The notes under the pieces: generated by a model
The model's database searches: none
What the model was told of the DNA's origin: nothing
Seen by the model: only the letters and a program-made list of their open reading frames with translations
Shown here: one piece after another, positions 28,806 through 39,753 of the stretch
Layout: each line of letters opens with the position of its first letter
Numbering within the stretch: the stretch's first letter is position 1
Source of the DNA: Prado023 sp963706875
GTDB lineage: Bacteria > Actinomycetota > Actinomycetes > S36-B12 > CAIYMF01
Length of the DNA stretch: 64,000 nucleotides
Direction: 5' to 3'
Assembly (NCBI GenBank): GCA_963706875.1
Contig: CAVPNW010000021.1
Location: 124,001 to 188,000, forward strand
Position numbers and translations under genes: made by a program

Positions 28806-29609
28806 TCAGCCCAGGGTGTCGAAACGCCCCGACGGGGCGACGTCCACGAGCGACTCCCGGATCCGCGCGAGGTGCTCGATGTCCGGTGCCGGCCAGCCGT
28901 TCGTCGGCCAGTGCGGGGCGGGCCCCGCCGTGACCCCGACCATCCCGGGCGGGCTGGGTGAGGCACCGGTGGTGCGGAACCCCCGAGCCGAGACGTGGAT
29001 CTCGGGAACGAGCGTGTCGCAGACCAGGCCGAAGGCGGTTTCGGCCGTGATACCCCCGCCTGCCATCACGACCTTGCCATCAGGGGCGTTGCGCACCAAC
29101 CGGGCGAGCATGGGAGCACCCTCGACCGCCGTCGGGGCACCACCACTGGTCAGGACCCGGTCACATCCGATGTCGAAGGCGATCTCCACCGCGACCTCGA
29201 TGGAGCGGGCGACATCCACGGCCCGGTGGAACGTGACCGACCTCCCCGCGCAGGCCTCCACGAGAACCTCCAGCAGCCTCACGTCCACGTCGCCGTCCGG
29301 GGTCAGCGCGCCCACCACGAGGCCCTGCGCCCCGAGGCGCACGGCCGTGTCGATGTCGCGGAGCATCACAACCTGCTCGTCGCGGTCGAACACGAAACCG
29401 CCACCCCGGGGTCGGATCATCACGTGCACCGGTGTGCCGTGAGGCTCGGCGAGCCCGAGCACCGTCTCAATCGTCCCTGCTGAGGGAGTGGTGCCGCCCT
29501 GGGGATCGTTCTCGCACAACTCGATGCGGTCCGCACCTCCCAGAAGGGCCAGACGAGCGGCGCCGACACAGGTTGCCAGGACCTCGATCGTCGGTCGGAA
29601 GGGACTCAC
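28806..29609 (-). CDS. cutC: CutC-family TIM-barrel protein
   Basis: 267 residues. CutC signatures: LLGGADRIELCENDPQGGTTPS, VHVMIRPRGGGFVF, QGLVVGALTPDGDVD, VTFHRAVDVAR, DRVLTSGGAPTAVEG and VMAGGGITAETAF. Originally named for copper homeostasis, but the biochemical role is unsettled, and placement with amino-sugar genes recurs in bacteria. Here it lies directly before nagA on the same strand. Intact frame. Confidence 0.9.
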   Translation of the reverse strand: MSPFRPTIEVLATCVGAARLALLGGADRIELCENDPQGGTTPSAGTIETVLGLAEPHGTPVHVMIRPRGGGFVFDRDEQVVMLRDIDTAVRLGAQGLVVGALTPDGDVDVRLLEVLVEACAGRSVTFHRAVDVARSIEVAVEIAFDIGCDRVLTSGGAPTAVEGAPMLARLVRNAPDGKVVMAGGGITAETAFGLVCDTLVPEIHVSARGFRTTGASPSPPGMVGVTAGPAPHWPTNGWPAPDIEHLARIRESLVDVAPSGRFDTLG

Positions 29610-29714
29610 TGACCAAGCATCGGGCAGGACCTGCCGCCATGCGGGGTCAGCCGGGCTGTCGGCGCATGGGTGTTCGGCCAGGCCTGAAGCTGCTCACCGG
29701 CTGCGCGCACGGGA

Positions 29715-30647
29715 TCAGGCAAGCTGCTGCTCCACCTGGGCAAGAATCTCCGCGCACATCTCATGCGTGGCCAGGGCGTCCCCGGCGTCGAGGACCACCC
29801 CAGCACGCACCGACTCGAGCAGGTGGCGACCATCGAGGCGAACCCGCGCTGCTCGGAGACAGACGCCCAGTTGTCCGGCTGACGTCGGTGCGCCGCACCT
29901 TCGCATCGGTCGACGACGTCGACCAGGTCCGTGACCCGACGGGCGCGCCCTGGGGCCATCGCTTCGAGGATCTCGACCGACTGCCCGCTGTCGCGATCCA
30001 TGATCCCCACGCCGAGCCGACTGCCCTGGCGGGCGGTGACCGCAACACGGGCAAGGGCACCGCCCGGTCCTCGGGCGCGCAACCACATCAAGCTGTTCCG
30101 GCTGGGCGGCGACGAGGAACCGCAATGTGTCCACAACGTGGATGAAGTCATCGAACACCACCACCCGGGGGTCGTCCGGCAGCCCCACGCGGTTCTTGGT
30201 CAGCACGACGGTGTCCAACCCGGGCCACGCTGCCACCTCGGTATAGGCCCGGGTGTGCCGCCGGTTGAACAGGACGGACAGGGAGACCCCGGCGGCGCGG
30301 GCGTGCTCGACGATCACGCGCGACTCCTCGATGGTCAGCGCGAGGGGCTTGTCGACGAACGTGGGGATGCCTGCCTCGATCAGGGCCCTGGCGTGGCCCG
30401 GGTGGGCACGCGTCGCGCTGTGGACGAAGCCAGCGTCGAGGTGCACCCCCTCGCTGAGCGCATCCTCGACCGTGGGGTAGCTGGAGGGGACCCGCCACGC
30501 ACGCCTCAGCGTTTCGAGCCGCGCCGGGTCCCGGGTGATCAGCACCGGCTCGACACCCCCGTCGGCAGCCAGGACCGGCAGGTACGCCTTCGCCGCGATG
30601 TCGCCGAGTCCGATCAAGGCCACGCGCAGAGGTGCGGGTGCATCCAC
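29715..30647 (-). CDS. Gfo/Idh/MocA-family oxidoreductase, two frame breaks
   Basis: About 308 residues after correction. The N-terminal Rossmann fold reads LRVALIGLGDIAAKAYLPVL, then GFVHSATRAHPGHARALIEAG and FVDKPLALTIEESR with the family Lys-Pro. FDDFIHVVDTLRFL gives the D-x3-H catalytic pair. Frame breaks near 30,100 and 29,820 divide it; the middle piece ARGPGGALARVAVTARQGS and QPDNWASVSEQRGFASM join well on both sides. It likely uses NAD(P) on a sugar, perhaps an amino sugar by context. Starts at a GTG. Confidence 0.78.
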   Translation of the reverse strand: MDAPAPLRVALIGLGDIAAKAYLPVLAADGGVEPVLITRDPARLETLRRAWRVPSSYPTVEDALSEGVHLDAGFVHSATRAHPGHARALIEAGIPTFVDKPLALTIEESRVIVEHARAAGVSLSVLFNRRHTRAYTEVAAWPGLDTVVLTKNRVGLPDDPRVVVFDDFIHVVDTLRFLVAAQPEQLDVVARPRTGRCPCPCCGHRPPGQSARRGDHGSRQRAVGRDPRSDGPRARPSGHGPGRRRRPMRRCGAPTSAGQLGVCLRAARVRLDGRHLLESVRAGVVLDAGDALATHEMCAEILAQVEQQLA

Positions 30648-31129
30648 CGATCCTGTCGTCGGCCACGCCGGGATGGCGAATGGGCAGGGCTGCCAGTCAG
30701 ACTCGCCTGAGCAGGCCCGCTCTCCCGCCTGGCGGTCCTCCGCGACGAGCACCTCCGAGCGAATCCCCGGAGCGTCCGCGCCATGCCGATCGATATCGGC
30801 CCGGACGTCTTCAAACCATGGGCCGCAGGCGGGCCACATGTTGACCCAGCCGCAACTCCCCGCCTGCGGATGCGCGCTCGCAGTCCCCGGTCCATTCTTA
30901 CCTCCATGAGCAGGCCTGAGTGGGTCGATCGGCGCAAGAGCGCATCGGTCAACGCTGTCCTCATTCTCATGGTGGCGCTCATTCCGGTTCTGGGGGCCAC
31001 CCACAACGCGGACGTCGACACGAACCAGGTGCGACCATGGGGCTGCCGTACGTGCTCCGTCCCCGTTCCGCAGGTGCCCGCCACACCGCTCGACGACTCC
31101 CTGTGAGCTTCCGGCCTTCTGCGAGAGGC
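30648..31129. other. 480-bp region without a recognisable gene
   Basis: Between the divergent oxidoreductase and SIS remnant. The minus-strand frame contains a coherent-looking stretch (WPACGPWFEDVRADIDRHG) that might be the tail of a lost gene, and the plus strand a short ORF listed separately. I recognise no family in either. Confidence 0.4.
30906..31106 (+). CDS. Possible 66-residue membrane protein
   Basis: One hydrophobic helix (VNAVLILMVALIPVLG) after a basic N-terminus MSRPEWVDRRKSAS. The remainder is Pro-rich with two Cys. No ribosome site and no family recognised. It may be a fragment in a decaying region. Confidence 0.25.
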   Translation: MSRPEWVDRRKSASVNAVLILMVALIPVLGATHNADVDTNQVRPWGCRTCSVPVPQVPATPLDDSL

Positions 31130-31622
31130 ATGGCGGAGATCGTCGGTGAATCATGGGAGTACTTGCGACGAGCCTCCGAGGTGCTTCGCCGGGCCGCCGA
31201 GGACGAGGAGGCGACGCTCATCGAGGCGTCGAACCTGATCGTTGACCGACAGCTCAGCCCTCGAACGGCGGACCGGGCTTGCGGTCGAACTCCTGGAGAC
31301 CCATCCGATGCACTCCGATGACATGCTCATCGTGGCGTCCAACTGAGGTGGCAATGCGGTGAGCGTTGACTGGCTGCGCTCGCCCGCCAGCGCGGGGTCC
31401 TCGTCATCATTGCACTGACCAGCCTCGACCACGCCCGATCGCGAGGCAGGCCGGGACGACTCCCGACTGCACGAGCAGGTCGACATCGTCCTGGACAACC
31501 ATGGTGCGCCCGGGGATGCGTGCATCGCGGTCCCGGGCAGTGACGCGGTCGTCGGCCCCACCAGCACCGTGGTCTATGCCGCCCTCCTCGCGCGCTACCG
31601 GCCACACATCCGCGCTCTGTAG
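31130..31622 (+). pseudogene. SIS-domain sugar isomerase remnant (UPF0309-like)
   Basis: Pieces in three frames align to one SIS-domain protein. They are an N-terminal helix (SWEYLRRASEVLRRAAEDEE), then LAVELLETHPMHSDDMLIVA, GGNAVSV, RGVLVIIALTSLDHARSR, and VDIVLDNHGAPGDACIAVPG with VGPTSTVV. About 50 residues normally holding the FGTGHSH phosphosugar loop are missing, and a TGA replaces the expected Ser codon after VASN. Single-base errors could explain the frame changes but not the deletion, so I call a pseudogene. Intact relatives occur in amino-sugar clusters. Confidence 0.65.
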
Positions 31623-31713
31623 CCCCCACGGAGCGTGGGCGCGTCGCCCATGCTGGGCTACTCGACTTCGAACGCAGCGGGCTTCGACTCGCAGCCCGCC
31701 TCGTCAAGGCCGA

Positions 31714-33044
31714 TCACTGGTTCGGCGCCGTGTTGGCCGCTTTGATCACGACCTCTGTGGGCTGAGCGGCAGATCCGACGCAGACCAGGGTGAAGCCCTC
31801 GTCGGGGGGAGGACGACTGGGTAGGTCCACTGCCCTGGTGCTGTGGGTCGGCGCTAGCCGAGTCGACTGCGGCTGCGCTTTGCCACCCTTGAGGAGCACG
31901 GCAGTCCACCGTGCCCAACGGCCCCTGCTTGACCTCGATATCGGCCGTCGACGCGATCCCCTCGGGCAGTCCCCCGTCGAGCTGGATCTCCACCGTCGAC
32001 CCGGCGTGGATACCGCAGCGACCGCCTTGGCTGGCAGCACCGACGCCGGGTCCTCGAGGGGGCACTGCCCACCCAGGGTGAGCCGCCTGAGGGAAGCACG
32101 CCGCGAGGTCCGCGACCGGAACCAGGAGCTGGCGCCCTGCTTGACCGAGACCACGCCATCGGCGGAGACCTGACACGGCCGCCCGGGGGCGCTCCCGGTC
32201 ACCTGTTCGGAGCCGATCGTGGTCGTATTCACCATCGCGACCGCCTCACCAGCGGGATTGAACGACGGCGACCCCCATGACCCACCCAGGATCCCCTCGC
32301 AGTCCGAGACCTGGGAGTCATGCCAGAGCCATCCGCCTTCGAGCACGTCGGAAGTTCCCTCGGCCTGGCAGCGGCTTCCCCGCAGGAACCGCCGATTGGG
32401 CTCGATTCCCTGGACTGGCACGCCCGCGATGAGGATCTGGGAGCCCTTCTCCACGGCGGCCACGGGATCGATCGGGCGCACCCCGCGCTCCACGAGTTCG
32501 CCATAGGACGTCCGAGGCGCAGCACGGCCACGTCGCTGCCCCGCACCGAGGCCCACTCGACCGTCTCAATGGGAGCCGGCACGAGGTCCGGCTGTTTGGC
32601 AGTCGTCAGCGTGGCGAACGCATTGAACTCGACTCTTGCGTCGTCGATGTCCTGGTCGGCCATGACCCTGGCAGCATCGCTTTGCTCGACGCAGCGGGCG
32701 GTGGTCACTGCATAGGCCTGCTGGTCCCCCCGGGCGCCGACGTCGAGGAGCCAGGCCGTGCAGGGTTCAGCCAACCCGGTCGTGCGACCACCGCGGTCAG
32801 TGACGTCCCGCGGCCTGCGCCTGCTGGAACAACCCCCCCGCGGACTCCGGGAATCCGGGCCAGGGGCGTCGGAGCTCTGCCGTGAGTACGCCCCATACAA
32901 GGCCAGGAACGTGACCAGGGCGGCCAGGGCGGCCAGCCAGAGCGGGCTTGGGGCTCCTTGATTGGGGAGGGGCTAGCAACTCCCCCGTCGGCGGACCGCG
33001 GCCGGTTCGCCATCCTGGGGGCCGCGTGCAGCACCGTCGCTCAT
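31714..33044 (-). pseudogene. Membrane-anchored trypsin-like serine protease, degraded
   Basis: About 440 codons. N-terminus MSDGAARGPQDGEP, a membrane helix (SPLWLAALAALVTFLALYG), then a chymotrypsin-fold domain: the His position reads VTTARCVE (Arg for His), Asp in RGSDVAVLRLG, Ser in LGGSWGSPSF. An in-frame TAG (32973-32975) precedes the helix, and at least three frame changes follow. The lost catalytic His and the stop argue for real decay on top of base errors. TACGGT lies 7 nt before the ATG, so the promoter looks intact. Confidence 0.6.
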
Positions 33045-33124
33045 GACCGACACCGTACGCGACTGGGCGACACGGGCGAGGAACCCGCCAACGCCGGAAG
33101 GTGTCGGCCGGACAGCTCGGCCCC

Positions 33125-35551
33125 TCACGAGGGTCGCGACGACCCGGACCTCGCGGCCGGAGGGCTGGGCGGGGATGGGCGGCGGTGGGGTCCGCTCGAC
33201 GCCGTCGACGGCGATCGGCGCACGCCGTTGGAGACGTGGTCGGGGTTGCGCACCTCGATCAGGTAGGTGGCCCCGCGCCACTGCGCGGCGGACCTCGAAG
33301 CCGTCCCAGTCCGCGGGATGCACGGGTCGACGACGAGCCCGTCGAGGGTGAGGCGCACGCCGAGGATCCACTTGGTGACCGCGGTGTACATCCACCCGGC
33401 GGTGCCGGTGAGCCACGGGTTCTGCGCCTTGCCGAACCACTCGTGGTCGCGGCCGTAGAGGAACTGCACGTACGCGTAGGGCTCGGCGCCCCGGACGTCG
33501 ATGTTGTCGTTCTGGTGGTAGGGCAGGATCGAGTCGTAGAACGCCACGGCCTGGTCGCCGCGGCCGAGGATCGCCTCGGCGATGATCGGCCAGGCGTTGG
33601 GGTGGCTGAAGATCGCGGCGTTCTCCTTGATGCCCGGGTAGACGCGGGTGACGAAGCCCACGGAGTCGTCGACCTTGGTGAAGCCGGCCAGTTCAGGTGG
33701 GTGCCGTACTGCGGAGCCGAGCAGCTCGCGCACGGAGTCCATCGAGGCCTCGCCGCGCTCCGGGGTGGTGATCCCGGCGATGACGGGCCACGCCTGGTGC
33801 TCGAGGAAGATACGGCCCTCGGCGTTGTCGTGCGAGCCGATCGTGACCCCGTCGCGGGTGTAGCCGCGGATCCACCAGGCACCGTCCCACAGCTGCTCGT
33901 CGGCGACCCGCGCGATGCGGTCGAGCTCGGCGGTGTAGCGCGCGACGTCGTCGGTTCGGCCAGGGGCTCGGCGACCTCGAGGAAGGCGCGGATCGCCCAC
34001 GCGTGCAGGAAGGTGACCAGCGAGGTCTCGCCGCCGCCGAGGTTCAGGCAGTCGTTCCAGTCCGCGCGCAGGCCCAGGGCGACGCCGTTGGGCCCCGACC
34101 TGCGCAGCGGAAAAGTCCAGCGCCGCCTTCAGGTGCTCGTAGACCGTGGCCGTCGGGTCGCCCTCGGCGAAGGGCACCTCGAGGTCGAGGAAGGCCAGGT
34201 CGCCGGTCTCCTTGACGTACTCGACGATCGAGGGCACCAGCCACAGGTGCGAGTCCGATGAGGTGTCCTCGAGCCCGTGGATCAGCGAGGCCCCGGCGGG
34301 GGTGGGCACGACGGTGGGTGAGGGGATGTCGGGCAGCGGCTCGGCGTCGGGGTCGAACGCCTGCGGGTCGAACAGGTGCAGCCCGTAGCCGGCCCGGGTC
34401 TGGGCCCGCAGGAGCTCCATGATCCGCGAGCGGGTCTTGGCCGGGTTGGAGTGGATCACGCTCATGACGTCCTGGGCGGTGTCGCGGTAGCCCAGTCCGG
34501 TGCGCCCGCCGACCTCGACGAAGGACGCGAACCGCGACCACTGCACGCAGGTCTCGGCCTGCAACAGGGTCCAGGTGTTGATCATGGTGTTCATGCCCTC
34601 GTGCGGCGTGCGGATGCGCAGGGCGTCCTGCTTGGCCCGCCAGTGCGCGCGCAGCCGCGCGAACTCGGCGTCGACGGTTGCCGGGTCGGCGTACTTGGCC
34701 TGCATGGCCCGACCCACATCGTCACGGGATCCGTGGCCCAGGACGTAGGTCAGCCGTGTGGACTCCCCCGGGGCGAGGGTGACCGCGTGGAACAGCGATC
34801 CGCAGTGGTTCTGGGTGGTGGCGCTGCGGTTGGACCCGTGCCCGCGCTCGACGGCGATGGGGTTGGTCTCGGTCCGGTAGGCCCCGATGAAGTTCTCGCG
34901 CAGGGAGTCGTAGGAGTCCGGGGTGCCGGCTGGAGGTGAAGTAGTGCGCGGTCCAGGGCTCGTAGAAGAAGTCGTACTCGATGATCCCGTCGGCATACGA
35001 CGACCCGGAGGCGTACAGCGACATCTGCAGGTTCTGGTTGTCGATCGTGATGGTGTGGAAGCTGAACTCCACGTAGGTGGCCAGGGTCAGGGCCCGCTCG
35101 GTGTCGCCGGTGTTGCTGACCAGGACGTCCCACACCTCGGCGGCGTCGTCGAGGGGGACGAAGATCGTCTGGCGTGGCGTCGATCCCCTGGTAGGAGGCC
35201 TCGAACCGCGAGTAGCCCATGCCGTGGGCCGCGGTGTACTGCGCCCCACCCTCGACCCCGTCCGCGGCCAGAGGTTTGCCGACCGGCTGCCACGACACCG
35301 ACCAGACGTCGCCGTCGGCGTCGTCGCGCAGGTAGACGTAGTGCCCGGGGCGGTCCAGCGGGACGCCGTTGGGCCGGAACCTGGTGACCCGCCCGTTCTG
35401 CGGCGAGCGGTAGTAGGAGTACCCGCCGGCGTTGTGCGACAGCACCACGGAGTAATCCCGGGTGCCGAGGTAGTTGGTGAACGAGACGGGGACGTCCGGG
35501 CGGTCGATGACGTACTCGTCGTGTGGCGGTGTCGAAGTGCCCGTAGCGCAT
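33125..35551 (-). CDS. chbP: GH94 phosphorylase, probably N,N'-diacetylchitobiose phosphorylase; several frame breaks
   Basis: About 800 residues after correction, the family length. It opens MRYGHFDTAT with RPDVPVSFTNYLGT and LSHNAGGYSYYRSPQNGRV. Further on come VEVGGRTGLGYRDTAQDVMS, AGYGLHLFDPQ and, in the adjoining frame, LRADWNDCLNLGGG with the proton-donor Asp; then GIKENAAIFSHPNAWP and WLTGTAGWMYTAV. These agree with Vibrio-type chitobiose phosphorylase as I recall it better than with cellobiose phosphorylase. The reaction is chitobiose plus phosphate to GlcNAc-1-P plus GlcNAc. Breaks near 35,520, 35,175, 34,935, 34,105, 33,955, 33,320 and 33,225; those I resolved remove one base. Confidence 0.82.
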
Positions 35552-35618
35552 GGGTGGTCCTCGGTCGTGGGTCGGTCGGATCGGTCGGTTGGTGGCGGGC
35601 GCGGGCCTGAGCCGGCGG

Positions 35619-37797
35619 TCACGAAGCCGCGCAGCCAGGCGAGCAGCTCCTCGGCCTTGGCCGGGGTGTCGGCCTCGACGAACAGGCGCAGCGCGGGCTC
35701 GGTGCCGGAGAACCGCAGCAGCGCCCAGTTGTCGTTGTCGAGCAGGATCTTCGTGCCGTCCAGGTGCGAGACGCCGATGACCGGGTAGGGCCCGATGTGG
35801 GTCAGCGGCTCGGCCTCGAGGCGCCGCGGCACGGCGACGCGCATCTCCGGGGTGGCGGGCACGCTCTCGTCGAGGGTGTACAGCCGCCCGGTGATCTCGT
35901 AGACCATCTCGCGCAGCTCGCTGATCCGCTTGCCCGTGCGGGCCAGCATCTCGACGACCAGCGCGCACGCGAAGATGCCGTCCTTGCCCTTGATCCAGCC
36001 GCGGATCGTGAGGCCGCCGGAGGACTCCCCACCGAGCACCGCGCCGATCTCGTCCATCCCCGCGGTGACGTACTTGAAGCCCACCCGGCACTCCCGGGAC
36101 TCCTCGCCGAAGTGCGCGGCGAGCCGGTCGAGCAGGTGGGTGGTGGCCAGGTTGCGCACCACGCCGCCCTTCTCGCCGCGGACCTCGTGCAGGTACCAGT
36201 ACAGCAGCAGGAGCAGGTCGTTGGTGGAGACGTACTCCCCGGTCTCGTCGACGATGCCGATCCGGTCGGAGTCGCCGTCGGTGGCCAGGCCCAGGTCGTA
36301 GCGCCCTTGCCGTGGGTGATCATCCCGATCAGGGCGGACAGCCGCTCGAGGTCGGGCGCGGGGGCGATGCCGCCGAACAGCGGGTTGTGCGCAGCGTGGA
36401 TGAACTCGGTGCGCACGCGCATGTCGTTGAGGATCATCCCGAGGGTGAGCTGGCTGGTGCCGTACATCGGGTCCACGATGACGTGCAGGTCGGCGTCGCG
36501 CGCGGCGTCCACGTCGATGACGGCCTCGATGGCATCCACGTATCGGGGTGGTCAGGGCGCGCTCCACGACCATCCCGGAGCGCCGGGCCAGCTCGATGTC
36601 CAGGGTGATGACGTCATCGACGGTCATCGCGTTGGCCTCGTCCTGGAAGCGGTCGGTCTCCTCGTCCAGCGGCAGCGAGCCGTCGGCGCGGAACACCTTC
36701 ATCCCGTTCCACTCCGGCGGGTTGTGGCTCGAGGTGATGATCACCCCGTAGGCCGCCCCCAGGTGCGGCGCGGCGAAGGTGACCAGCGGGGTGGGCACGT
36801 CGTCGGGCAGCAGCACGACAGGGATGTTGTTGCCGGCGAACACCTCGGCGGCGGCAACCGCGGAGTCGCGGGACAGGAACCGCCGGTCGCCACCGACCAC
36901 GATCGGCTGGGAGTCCAGGCCCTGGCGGATGGTCTCGTTGGCGATCGCCTGGCACAGCCGGCGCACGTTGGCCAGGGTGTACCCCTCGCCGATGACCGCA
37001 CGCCAGCCCCGGTGCCGAACACGATCTTGGTGTCGGTGTTCTTCCGCGGGACGAACAACCGCTTGAGGACGATGTCCTCGGCCAGCGCCAGCTCCTCGGG
37101 CGTGTTGATGCCCTGGACCTCGTCGGGGTCGTGGATCTGGTAGCTGTGCACCCGGCCGCCCGAGTTGATCACCCGCCGGGCGAGGTCGGTCAGGCGGTGC
37201 TCCCCGGCTGCCGCCATGGCCGCGAGGGTTCCGAGGAACAGGCCCGGGGTGGCCACGTACCCCCCGACGTTGACCTCAGGGATGTCATCGTGCTCGGCGG
37301 TCAGGTCCGACCCCTCGAGGATCGCGGTGATGCGGCCGCCCTCGCGCAGGACCCGGCCGTAGGACGGGTCCGGGTCATCGATCACCGCGGTGAGGATCGA
37401 CAGGTCTGCGCCCTTGAGCCGGTGCCGGGTGAACAGACCGAGAAGCGAGTCGGGGCGCAGCAGCGGGGTATCGGCGTAGGTCACCAGCACCTGGTCGCTG
37501 TCAGAGAGCAGGTACCCCAGGCCCAGCAGCGCCGCGCCACCCGTGCCCACGGGCTCGTCCTGGAGCACATAGGTCAGCTCCGGAGCCCAGCAGGTCACGC
37601 ATCACGGTGTCCTGGCGCGCGACCACGACCACGATCCGGTTCGCCTCCACCACCGTGCGGACGTTGTCCACCGCGAGCTGGACGACGGTGGAGTCCCCGA
37701 GGGGCTGGGTCAGCAGGGCCCGGGATGCTGGATCCGAGCCGGCGGCCAGGACCACCGCTGACCGGGACCCCCTCCCACGCGTGGGGCGCGGTGTCAT
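35619..37797 (-). CDS. GlmU-like nucleotidyltransferase fused to phosphohexomutase; several frame breaks
   Basis: About 725 residues. N-terminal nucleotidyltransferase (about 1-250): SRSAVVLAAGSDPASR, LQDEPVGTGGAALLG, VTYADTPLLRPDS, SYGRVLREGGRITAILE, EVNVGGYVAT and VQGINTPEELALAE, a GlmU-type pyrophosphorylase pattern. It runs without a stop or new Met into KNTDTKIVFGTG, the start of an alpha-D-phosphohexomutase with catalytic Ser in IITSSHNPPEWNGMKVF, metal loop TDGDSDRIG, GGESSGGLTIRG and RFSGTEPALRLFVE. Breaks near 37,580, 37,000, 36,545, 36,305 and 35,625. The partner phosphorylase implies GlcNAc-1-P as substrate. ATG overlaps the upstream permease stop by 4 bp. Confidence 0.8.
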
Positions 37798-38627
37798 CCC
37801 TTCACGCCACCTTCGAGCGCCCCGGACTGGATCCGGCCCTGGACGATGACGAAGAAGATGATCACCGGCAGCGCGAACAGCACGGATCCGGCCATCAGGC
37901 CGCCCCAGTCGGTCTCCTTCATGCCGCCCTGGAACGAGGTCAGCCAGACCGGCAGGGTCTGCTTGTTCTGGTCGAGCAGGATCACGTTGGCCAGGATGAA
38001 CTCGTTCCACGCCATGATGAACGCGAACACCGACGTGCTCACCAGTCCGGGGGCGATCAGCGGGAACAGGATCTTTCGGAACGCCTGGCCCTGGGAGCAG
38101 CCGTCGATCATCGCGGCCTCCTCGAGGTCCTTGGGCACGTTGGCGATGAACCCGCGCAAGGTCCAGATCGTGAACGGCAGCACGATGGCCAGGTAGGAGA
38201 TCATCACGCCGGTCAGCTTGTTGACCTGGTTGACGCTGTCGAGCAGCAGGTACATGGAGATCAGCAGCGCCTCGAACGGGCACCATCTGCACGGCCAGCA
38301 GCATCACAATGTAGGCCTTGCGCCGCGGAAGTTGAACCGCCCGACCGCGGTCGCGGCCAGGAACGCCACCAGCATCGACAGGACGACGACCACGACCGTG
38401 ACGGTCAACGGAGTTCCTGGCGAAGGTCGAAGAAGTCCTTGTCGGCGATGACGCGCTGGTAGTTGGACAGCGTGGCCGGGATCGGCAGGAACTTCGGGGT
38501 CTCCAGGAAGAAGTCCTCGCGGGGCTTGAGTGAGGAGATGACCATCCAGTAGACCGGGAAGACCATCACCGATGAACAGCAGGACAGCAAGGGTGTTGGC
38601 GGCGAGGCCGCCCTTCTTGTTGATCAT
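37794..38627 (-). CDS. Carbohydrate ABC transporter permease, MalG type; several frame breaks
   Basis: About 277 residues after correction. It begins MINKKGGLAANTLAVLLF, followed in other frames by PVYWMVISSLKPREDFF and SVTVTVVVVVLSMLVAFLAA. The intact last 150 residues carry the EAA loop (DLEEAAMIDGCSQGQAFRKI) that meets the ATPase. The C-terminus FVIVQGRIQSGALEGGVKG is typical of CUT1 family members. At least four breaks between 38,270 and 38,575. It starts directly after the partner permease stop. No ATPase gene is here; CUT1 systems often share MsiK. Confidence 0.88.
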
Positions 38628-39589
38628 CTATGCCTCATCCAACTGCTTGATCATCTGACGGATGTAGAACACGGACACGACCAGCAGCATCAGCACCATC
38701 ATCACGCCGATCGCCGAGCCCACGCCGAAGTCGTTGCCGGAGAAGCCGACCCGGTAGGAGTAGATGCCCAGCAGGTCGGTGTCCTTGGCGATGCCGCCGG
38801 ACTTCTGCAGGATGAAGACCTGCGTGAACACCCGGAAGTCCCAGATCGTCGACAGCGCGACCAGGATCAGGAAGATCGGGGCCAGCTGCGGCACCGTGAG
38901 CTTCCAGAACTGGGTCCACTTCGGACGCACCGTCCAGCGAGGCCGCCTCGTAGATCTCGTTGGGGACCTGAGACAGGCCGGCGAACAGGGTCAGGGCCAC
39001 GAAGGGGATCGCCCCCCACACGACGATGATCGCCGCCAGGGCCAGCAGACTCAGCGGCTCGGCCAGCCACGAGTAGCCCTCGAACTGATCGAAGCCGAGC
39101 TCGACGAGCGCCCAGTTCACGACGCCGAACTGGGTGTCGAACAGGAACTGCCAGGTCTGGGTCGCGGTGACCGCCGGGGTGGCCCACGCCAGGAGCAGGC
39201 CCACCAGCACGAACAGGCGCATCTTGGTGCCGAGCTTGTTCAGCAGCAGGGCGACGAGCGTTCCCAGGATCATCGTCGCCCACCACGCAGACCACGGTGA
39301 AGGCCAGGGTGCGGACCACGACCTCCCAGAAGTACGGGTCGCCCAGGATCTTGGTGTAGTTCGCGAAGTTGTTCCAGGACTGGGTGCCCCGGGTGATGTT
39401 GCGCAGCTTGGCCTCCTGCAGGGACAGGATGACCATGTTGACGATGGGGTATCCGAGCACCACGACCAGAAGCGCGCTGGCGGGGAGCAGCAGCCAGAAA
39501 GCGAGCTGGTTGCGCTTGGGCTCAAGGTCCTGCGCGCTCGGTGGCGCCTGGCCGGGCGCCTTGGTCACAGCGGGTGCAGTCGTGCTCAC
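38628..39589 (-). CDS. Carbohydrate ABC transporter permease, MalF type; two frame breaks
   Basis: About 320 residues. A Pro/Ala-rich N-terminus is followed by six membrane segments: AFWLLLPASALLVVVLGYP, WEVVVRTLAFTVVC, MRLFVLVGLLLAWATPAV, AAIIVVWGAIPFVALTLF and others, with the EAA-loop region NEIYEAASLDGA. Breaks at about 39,280 and 38,932. Tandem with the MalG-type gene and downstream of the binding-protein gene, after a stem-loop. Confidence 0.88.
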
Positions 39590-39698
39590 GTCCCATCGCC
39601 TCCTTCGGTCTGGGTCGCCTGACGGACGCTAGCGCCGCCGGATAGAGCTGGTCCTGCTGGTGCGGGACTGCCTCTGCGGCGTCCGCAGTGAGACTGAT

Positions 39699-39724
39699 GG
39701 CCCGGGATCCTGGGAACCCGGGCC
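39699..39724 (-). terminator. Stem-loop between binding-protein and permease genes
   Basis: Perfect 8-bp arms GGCCCGGG and CCCGGGCC with a 10-nt loop, about 30 bp after the binding-protein stop. Such attenuators usually keep binding-protein mRNA higher than permease mRNA. Confidence 0.65.
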
Positions 39725-39753
39725 ATCGGCGCACATGTGGTAGCAGGCCCGGG

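Noticed and set aside
33125..35551. Cellobiose phosphorylase as the GH94 call
   Set aside because: The family is the same, but motifs around HNAGGYSYYRSP, GGRTGLGYRDTAQD and WNDCLNLGGG fit chitobiose phosphorylase better, as does the amino-sugar setting.
34750..36966. 738-residue frame joining phosphohexomutase to the GH94 enzyme
   Set aside because: It has long Arg-rich nonsense stretches where the true protein continues in other frames; the join results from lost stop and frame breaks, and GH94 has its own ATG at 35551.
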